Assembly (NCBI RefSeq): GCF_023347235.1
Contig: NZ_CP094467.1
Location: 3,162,001-3,226,000, forward strand
Length of the DNA stretch: 64,000 nt
Direction: 5' to 3'
Source of the DNA: Faecalibacterium sp. I4-1-79
Lineage (GTDB): Bacteria > Bacillota > Clostridia > Oscillospirales > Ruminococcaceae
The number at the start of each line of letters is the position of its first letter. Within the stretch, counting starts at the first letter, position 1. Below the pieces are notes generated by a model. It did not search any database. It was not told the DNA's origin and saw only the letters and a program-made list of their open reading frames with translations. Both the position numbers and the translations under genes were made by a program. Shown here piece after piece: positions 58,588 to 64,000 of this stretch.

Positions 58588-59958
58588 TTATTTCCCCACA
58601 CAGAACCGCTCGAACACCTGTTCGATGACAGTTTCCGAGGCGTTTTCGCCGGTCAGGTCGCAGAGAGCATCCAGTGCGTCGTCCACGCAGACCGAAACGG
58701 CGTCCAGCCCAAAGCCGCCGGCGGCGGCATCCAGTGCACCGGCTACGGCGTCCCGGGCGCGGAGGGCGGCAGAAAGCTGCCGCTGCCCGGACAGGCTGGC
58801 GGCGTGGGGGTCGATGCTGCCGGTGCCCAGCAGCCGCGCCACCGCAGCGGCGATGACCTTGCGGCTCCCCTCTTCCCGGCAGCAGACCGGCAGCACCATG
58901 GCAAAATACGGGGCGATGAGCTCTGCATCAAACTGGGTGGGCTTGTCTTCCTTGTTCACAAGGGCGATGGCGGGGCGACCGGCGCAGCGCTGTGCCAGCG
59001 CCAAGTCCTCCCGGCTGGGCGGCTCAGAGCCGTCAAAGACGGCGAGAATCAGCCCGGCTTCTTCCAGTTTTTTCCAGCTACGGCGGATACCCTCGGCTTC
59101 AATGGCGTCCTCGGTCTCCCGCAGACCGGCGGTGTCAAAGAGGTTCAGCCGGATATCTCCCAGCTGCACCGCCTGCTCCACCACGTCGCGGGTAGTGCCC
59201 GCCACCGGGGTGACGATGGCACGGTCGAAGCCTGCCAGCAGGTTCAGCAAGGTAGACTTGCCCGCGTTGGGGCGTCCCACGATGGCGCAGTCCACGCCCT
59301 CGCGCAGCACCGCACCGGCATCGTAGCTGCGGATGAGGGCGTCCAGTTCCTCCCGTACTGCGCCCAGCACGGTGCGCAGGTGGGCGGGGTCCAGCTCCGG
59401 CACATCCTCCTCCGGGAAGTCCACCCAAGCAGCTAGATGCGCCTGCAGGGCGGTCAGCTGGGCTTTCTGAGCGTTGATCTTTTTCGCCAGCGCACCGCCC
59501 AGCGCAGCGTTTGCCAGCGCTGCCCCCTGCCGCCCGTCTGCCGAGATCAAGTCCATGACCGCTTCAGCCTGGGTCAGACCCAGCTTGCCGTTCAAAAAGG
59601 CACGGCGGGTGTACTCGCCGGGGGCGGCAGGCTGCGCACCGGCGGCAAGACAGGCTTCCACAAGACGGCGGGCCACCGCATTTCCGCCATGGCAGGAAAG
59701 CTCCACCACGTCCTCGCCGGTATAGCTGTGGGGCGCACGGAAAAACAGGGCAACGCCCTCGTCAAAGGATTCTTCCCTGTCCACGAAATGCCCGAACAGC
59801 GCGGTGTAGCCCTTAGCTTCTTCCACCTTTTTTGCCGGGTTTGCCGGGTGGAACACCCGGGCCGCCACCTGATAGCTCTCCGCACCGGAGAGCCGCACCA
59901 CGGCAATGCCGCCTGCGCCCGGTGCTGTTGCAATTGCTGCAATGGTCGCTTCCTGCAT
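58588..59958 (-). CDS. mnmE: tRNA modification GTPase MnmE
   Basis: A 456-residue GTPase: N-terminal tetrahydrofolate-binding domain, G domain with GRPNAGKSTLLNLL and TPVAGTTRDVVE, and the C-terminal FCVGK with the conserved Cys. It acts with MnmG. ATG 59958 is the start used; upstream residues lack support. Confidence 0.95.
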   Translation of the reverse strand: MQEATIAAIATAPGAGGIAVVRLSGAESYQVAARVFHPANPAKKVEEAKGYTALFGHFVDREESFDEGVALFFRAPHSYTGEDVVELSCHGGNAVARRLVEACLAAGAQPAAPGEYTRRAFLNGKLGLTQAEAVMDLISADGRQGAALANAALGGALAKKINAQKAQLTALQAHLAAWVDFPEEDVPELDPAHLRTVLGAVREELDALIRSYDAGAVLREGVDCAIVGRPNAGKSTLLNLLAGFDRAIVTPVAGTTRDVVEQAVQLGDIRLNLFDTAGLRETEDAIEAEGIRRSWKKLEEAGLILAVFDGSEPPSREDLALAQRCAGRPAIALVNKEDKPTQFDAELIAPYFAMVLPVCCREEGSRKVIAAAVARLLGTGSIDPHAASLSGQRQLSAALRARDAVAGALDAAAGGFGLDAVSVCVDDALDALCDLTGENASETVIEQVFERFCVGK

Positions 59959-60121
59959 GGTTTTTTCTTGCTTCCTTTCCGCGCCCGGTCTGGCCGCTTG
60001 CTCCCATCTGCCCACAGCAGCGAGACCAATACAGTTTCATTGTACCACGAAATGCTGCGGAATGGTACTGTTTTTTCAACCAATTCCCGGGAAACGGTTG
60101 AAAATCCGCCCGTTTCTCACA

Positions 60122-60163
60122 CAAAAAAGGGACTTTCCGTCCCAACACGGAAAGCCCCTTTTT
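60122..60163 (-). terminator. Terminator after the nucleotidase gene
   Basis: AAAAAGGGACTTTCCGT paired with ACGGAAAGCCCCTTTTT, one mismatch. Confidence 0.85.
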
Positions 60164-60178
60164 ACAGGAAACTGATTT

Positions 60179-61990
60179 TTAGAACTTGGCGATCTCTGCC
60201 GTGGTGATGGCCTTGCCGGGCAGCGTACGTGCATCGGCATTCTCATTCAGGGCCAGCTTGCCTTCGCGCAGCAGCTGCACAGCCTTCTGGTGATCGGCGG
60301 CCTTCCAGTTGTTGCCCACGATCTTCCAGTTGTTGTTCACGTGCGGCTCGATGGTGCCGCCCTTCACGGTGCGGATGTACTCGCCCAGCAGCTCGCGGAT
60401 GCCGCCCACATCGCCGCGCACATCGATCTCCAGCAGCTTGGGCAGATCTTCACCGGGCAGGAAGATGTCCGCAGCCGTCAGCAGCTGGGTGGTGGCACGG
60501 TAGTTGTTCACTGCCACAACAAAGGTGTCGGTGTCCTTCACGGCCTTGCCGTTCGGCCACTTGAGGTTCTTGATGCGGTGGCCCGGCTCCTTGGAGACGT
60601 CCAGCTCGTAGTTGACGCCCTCAAAAGCATCGTACAGGTAGTAGCGCACCGAGGGGTCAAAGGCGATGGTCACTTCATCCGGCTTCCATGTCTTGAAGAA
60701 GGCTGCGGACCACTCCATAAAGCGGCGCAGCTGCTCGCCGGTCATCTGCAGCTTGTACAGGGTGTTCTGGTAGGTGTAGATGCTGGCCATATCGCACTTG
60801 CGGATGGTGCCTGCGCGCATCTGGGAGGTCATGGAGGTCAGGGCCGTTGCAGAGACCTGCGCACCGGTGTAGTACATCTGCACTTCGTTGATGAAGTCCA
60901 GCAGAGCGGTGTCCTGCACCATGGCCTGCGGCAGGCAGTCAATCTCGTTTTCGGGGGCCAGATCGCCGCCCTTCAGCTCGCCGATGGGGGTGACAGCGTC
61001 TTCCTTGGCGCGGGTGTCGTAGGGAGCCAGCAGAGCGGTCAGCTCCGGATCGGGTTCGTACTCCTTGATCTGCAGGTTCTCCGAGGTGCGGTTCACGACC
61101 TTCCACTTGCCGTCCAGCTGGCGCTCCAGATAGACGTGGATCTCGGACAGGGTGGCACCGGCGTTCTTGTTCTCCACCACCAGCACGTTGTTGATCATCA
61201 TGTTGGGGATGCTCCTGTGGCCGTGGCCGCCCACGATGACGTCGAACTCGGGGCAGGCATTTGCCAGATCGGTGACGCCGGAGCCATAGACGCCGTACTC
61301 GTTCTCGGTATCCATGTGCATGACGCCGATCAGCACATCCACCTGATCCTTGATCTTATCGATGATTTTGCGGCTCTCGTCCACAGGGTTTGTGACCTTC
61401 CAGCCCTCCAGATTCTTGGCATCCCAGCGGATGATGTTGGGGGTGACCATGCCAATGACGCCGATCTTGACGGTGCCCTTTTTGATGATGGTGTAGCCGT
61501 CGGCCAGCGGGGTGCCGTCCGGTGCGTAAACGTTGCCGGTGAGCACCTTGGCCTTCTGCTGTCCCATGACCTTTTTCAGCACATCCATGCCGTAGTTGTA
61601 CTCATGGTTGCCGGTGGTCCAGATATCATAGCCGATGGCATTCATGGCAGCGATCATGGGATGCAGGTCATCGTTCAGGAACAGCTCTGCGGAGTTGGCC
61701 TGAATGGTATCGCCTGCATCCACCACCAGCGTGTTCCGGGTGCGGCACTGCTTGATGGCGGTCGCTTGCTGGGCCACGCTGCCGGAAGCATCTGCCTTGT
61801 TGGCGGCGTAATCCCAGGGGTCGAACTTGCCGTGGGTGTCGCTGGTGGCAAGGATCTGCAGATCCATGCTCCACAGGGACTTGATGTCACAGGCGGCTGC
61901 AGAGGGTGCCATGCAGCTGGCGGCTGCGATGGTCGCGGATGCCCCTACACCACGCAGGAAGCTGCGGCGGGAAATCTTGCTCTGAGACAT
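60179..61990 (-). CDS. Tat-exported bifunctional metallophosphoesterase/5'-nucleotidase
   Basis: A 603-residue enzyme. The N-terminus SRRSFLRGVGASATIAAAS is a twin-arginine signal, and a Cys after it could be lipidated. The metallophosphatase domain shows SDTHGKFDPWDY, VVDAGDTIQ, TTGNHEYNYG and GHGHRS; a 5'-nucleotidase C-domain follows (about 340-520). It hydrolyses nucleotides or cyclic nucleotides outside the membrane to salvage nucleosides and phosphate. It is not part of the usual jag-mnmE gene order and has its own promoter and terminator. Confidence 0.9.
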   Translation of the reverse strand: MSQSKISRRSFLRGVGASATIAAASCMAPSAAACDIKSLWSMDLQILATSDTHGKFDPWDYAANKADASGSVAQQATAIKQCRTRNTLVVDAGDTIQANSAELFLNDDLHPMIAAMNAIGYDIWTTGNHEYNYGMDVLKKVMGQQKAKVLTGNVYAPDGTPLADGYTIIKKGTVKIGVIGMVTPNIIRWDAKNLEGWKVTNPVDESRKIIDKIKDQVDVLIGVMHMDTENEYGVYGSGVTDLANACPEFDVIVGGHGHRSIPNMMINNVLVVENKNAGATLSEIHVYLERQLDGKWKVVNRTSENLQIKEYEPDPELTALLAPYDTRAKEDAVTPIGELKGGDLAPENEIDCLPQAMVQDTALLDFINEVQMYYTGAQVSATALTSMTSQMRAGTIRKCDMASIYTYQNTLYKLQMTGEQLRRFMEWSAAFFKTWKPDEVTIAFDPSVRYYLYDAFEGVNYELDVSKEPGHRIKNLKWPNGKAVKDTDTFVVAVNNYRATTQLLTAADIFLPGEDLPKLLEIDVRGDVGGIRELLGEYIRTVKGGTIEPHVNNNWKIVGNNWKAADHQKAVQLLREGKLALNENADARTLPGKAITTAEIAKF

Positions 61991-62052
61991 AGTTGATTAC
62001 CTCTCTTTTCATCATTCTGTCTGTTCTTCACGAACAGAACGCTCTTGACTAC

Positions 62053-62085
62053 AGTATAAATCCTTGGCCAATTGTTTTACAATTG
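62053..62085 (-). promoter_or_regulatory. Promoter and inverted repeat before the nucleotidase
   Basis: On the minus strand TTGTAA, 18 bases, TATACT. The -35 box overlaps a CAATTG-N5-CAATTG repeat (62069-62085), a possible operator. Confidence 0.5.
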
Positions 62086-62156
62086 CCATTTGAGAGAAAG
62101 ATTTCGGCAAAAAACAGGCAGTTTCTCCAAATTTTGAGAAGAATGACTTTAAAAAC

Positions 62157-62192
62157 ACAGGACCGGACAGCCTGCGGGCTGTCCGGTCCTGT
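62157..62192 (-). terminator. Terminator after jag
   Basis: Arms ACAGGACCGGACAGCC and GGCTGTCCGGTCCTGT around a 4-base loop. Confidence 0.85.
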
Positions 62193-62214
62193 TGCTTCAA
62201 AAATATTTTCGCTA

Positions 62215-63351
62215 TTACAGCTCGATCTTGCCGAAGCTGAAATCGGCAAAGTCGTCCACGCGCTCGGTGCGCTTGGGTGCTACGGGTGCTGCACTCTCGG
62301 CGTCGCGGGGGGCGTAGGTGCGCTCCGGCACACTGGACGGACGCGGGCCGCGGGGTGCACCGCTGCGGTTGCCGCGGTAGCCGCCATTGCTGCGGCGCTC
62401 GCCGCGATAACCGCCGTTGCGGTTGCCGCCGGGACGGCGGCCATTCCGGTTGCCGCCACGGCCACGGCGCTCGCCGTAGGTATTCTCGGTCTGAGCATCC
62501 GGTGCGGTGGAGTAGATGACCACACGGCGGTCACGGCCCTCGCCCTTGCTCTCGCTGCGCACACCCTCCATCTTGCTGATGGCAGAGTGGATGATGCGGC
62601 GCTCGTAGGGGTTCATGGGCTCCATGGCAAAGCTGCGGCCGGTCTTGCGCACCTTGGCACCAATGCGCTGTGCCAGTGCGGTCAGGTCGCTCTCGCGCTT
62701 GTCGCGGTAGCCGGCAACGTCCAGACCCAGCTTGATGTAATCGCCCTCCAGACGGTTTGCCACAAGGCTTGCCAGATAGGACAGGCTCTCCATGGTCTCG
62801 CCACGGCGGCCGATGAGGGCGCCCAGCTTTTCACCGTCCAGACGGATGATGGTGGCTTCGCCCTTCTGCACGGCGCTGAAGGTCACGTTCTCCACGCCCA
62901 TCAGGGTGATGACTTCCCGCAGATAGTCCACGGCGGCCTTCACCTTGGCGTTCTCCTCGATGACGATGGGCTCTTCCACCTCTTCTGCCTCCTCGGCAGC
63001 TTCGGCGGGCTGCTGGGCAGCAGATGCCTGCTCTGCGGCGGGAGCGGCAGGCTCTGCCATAGCAGCGGGCGTTTCCTCTGCCACAGGAGCAGTCTCCTGC
63101 ACGGGGGCGGCAGTCTCAACAGGCTGCTCTGCCACCGGCTTTGCGGGTGCAGCGGCGGGGGCATCCGGCAGTTCCACGCGCACGCGCACCTTGGCGGGGG
63201 TGGTCTTTAAGCCCAGAAAACCGGTCTTCTGGGGCATTTCCAGCACTTCATAGCTGACATTCAGATCGTCGGCCTGCACGCCCAGCAGGGCGCAGGCTTT
63301 GGCGCGGGCTTCGTCCACCGTCTTACCGGTGGATTCCTGTGTACGGATCAT
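62215..63351 (-). CDS. jag: Jag/SpoIIIJ-associated RNA-binding protein with RG-rich tail
   Basis: A 378-residue protein. Residues 1-55 are the Jag-N domain; an Ala/Pro/Glu-rich linker runs to about 135; the KH domain has GALIGRRGETMESL and the R3H domain MNPYERRIIHSAI. After R3H comes an unusual tail of about 75 residues rich in Arg, Gly and Asn (RRGRGGNRNGRRPGG, then GGYRGERRSNGGYRGN), before an acidic end. Jag proteins bind RNA and affect cell-wall synthesis and YidC function. The gene follows yidC by 18 bases. Confidence 0.93.
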   Translation of the reverse strand: MIRTQESTGKTVDEARAKACALLGVQADDLNVSYEVLEMPQKTGFLGLKTTPAKVRVRVELPDAPAAAPAKPVAEQPVETAAPVQETAPVAEETPAAMAEPAAPAAEQASAAQQPAEAAEEAEEVEEPIVIEENAKVKAAVDYLREVITLMGVENVTFSAVQKGEATIIRLDGEKLGALIGRRGETMESLSYLASLVANRLEGDYIKLGLDVAGYRDKRESDLTALAQRIGAKVRKTGRSFAMEPMNPYERRIIHSAISKMEGVRSESKGEGRDRRVVIYSTAPDAQTENTYGERRGRGGNRNGRRPGGNRNGGYRGERRSNGGYRGNRSGAPRGPRPSSVPERTYAPRDAESAAPVAPKRTERVDDFADFSFGKIEL

Positions 63352-63369
63352 AACCGTTTACCTCCCTTG

Positions 63370-64000
63370 TTACTGTTTATCCTGCTTGTCAAGCTCGCTC
63401 AGCGGCACGGTGCGCTCGTCCTTGTAGCGCTCGGCATCCAGCTGACGGGCATACTCCAGCCGGCGCTTGTTCATCTCGCTGGCGGAAAGGTTCTTTTCCA
63501 CGCTCTTGCCGGTCTTGGGGTCGGTCACCGTGATGGTGGTGTTCTTCACACCGCGCTTTTCCTGCTTGCGCTTGGCGGCGATCTCCGCTTCCACTTCCTT
63601 GCGCATCTTCTCGGGGTCGTAGAACTTGCGCATGACCTGGGTCTGTGCGGTCATGACGATGTTGGAAATGACGTAGTACAGAGAGAATGCCAGCGGGTAG
63701 GTAAAGCAGAAGAACAGGTACATCAGCGGCATCATATACATGGTCAGCTTCATGCTGCCCTGCATCTGCTGGCCAGAGGCCTTCATGCTGATATGGGTGG
63801 ACAGGAACATGGTGATGACCGACAGCAGCGGCAGCACGAGATCCAGAGAAAGCCCCAGCTTCGGGATGCGGGTCAGGTCGATGCCAAAGAAGTTCATGTG
63901 CTGGCTGAACTCGGTGATGGTAGCGATCTGCTGTGCGGTAAAGCAGCCCAGCACGCCGCTGTTGCCGGCAACCACCTCGGCGATGATGTTGGTATCGCGG
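63370..64000 (-). CDS. yidC: Membrane insertase YidC/Oxa1, N-terminus cut by window edge
   Basis: 210 C-terminal residues are visible; the frame is open to 64000. Membrane segments include LVLPLLSVITMFLSTHIS and MPLMYLFFCFTYPLAFSLYY, and a basic cytoplasmic tail follows (EIAAKRKQEKRGVKN). It inserts membrane proteins with or without Sec. The position before jag is the standard origin-region arrangement (rpmH-rnpA-yidC-jag). Confidence 0.93.
   Translation of the reverse strand, partial: RDTNIIAEVVAGNSGVLGCFTAQQIATITEFSQHMNFFGIDLTRIPKLGLSLDLVLPLLSVITMFLSTHISMKASGQQMQGSMKLTMYMMPLMYLFFCFTYPLAFSLYYVISNIVMTAQTQVMRKFYDPEKMRKEVEAEIAAKRKQEKRGVKNTTITVTDPKTGKSVEKNLSASEMNKRRLEYARQLDAERYKDERTVPLSELDKQDKQ

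Noticed and set aside
62157-62192. Further family-B copy
   Set aside because: The stem has a TGCG loop on the plus strand, but the conserved head and tail are missing and it is simply the jag terminator.

Overview
The window looks like chromosome from a gut Firmicute of the Oscillospiraceae/Ruminococcaceae, most likely Faecalibacterium or a close relative. This is an inference from the GC-rich host genes, the gene set (CstA, GH4/PTS, Jag-MnmE-MnmG-RsmG-Noc-Soj-ParB-SerS) and the many short intergenic repeats. No search was run, so the species is not established.

Region 1 (1-13,250) is the right-hand part of an integrated mobilizable element. It holds a ParB-like gene cut by the window edge, relaxase mobA and accessory mobC, a probable oriT region, a cargo of about 8 kb, and a large serine recombinase at the right end. 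The cargo encodes a tripartite tricarboxylate-type transporter (tctC-tctB-tctA), a cytoplasmic Cys-type sulfatase and a GntR/LacI-type regulator in one operon. A convergent gene encodes the sulfatase-maturating radical SAM enzyme, and a divergent pair encodes half-size CHR (chromate/sulfate) transporters. Together they could form a mobile pathway: import of a sulfated small molecule, desulfation in the cytoplasm, export of sulfate. The recombinase frame runs past the element's apparent end through a terminator and the promoter of the next host gene.

Region 2 (13,400-41,000) is host chromosome: three MATE transporters, a CstA carbon-starvation transporter, a LysR regulator, a phosphoglycerate-mutase-type phosphatase, a JetABC/MksFEB condensin operon without a JetD nuclease, three tandem paralogous lipoproteins, a C39-like secreted protein, a family II pyrophosphatase with acylphosphatase, a PAP2 protein, GluQ-RS, and a LicT-controlled PTS/6-phospho-alpha-glucosidase operon.

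Region 3 (41,000-50,600): a lipoprotein, a DUF362/ferredoxin protein, a ClC channel, UppP, a TrkA-TrkA-YdbS-YdbT-like operon, an HAD phosphatase, and tRNA-Met and tRNA-Glu with a structured spacer.

Region 4 (50,600-64,000) is the origin-proximal cluster, all on the minus strand: yidC (cut by the edge), jag, a Tat-exported 5'-nucleotidase, mnmE, mnmG, rsmG, noc, soj, parB, serS, with three parS-like sites. The gene order suggests oriC lies just beyond the right edge.

Several families of intergenic repeat run through the host part. The most striking (called B here) has five copies with conserved flanks around a 15-16 bp stem whose sequence differs between copies while pairing is kept, always closed by the same C(TGCG)G loop.
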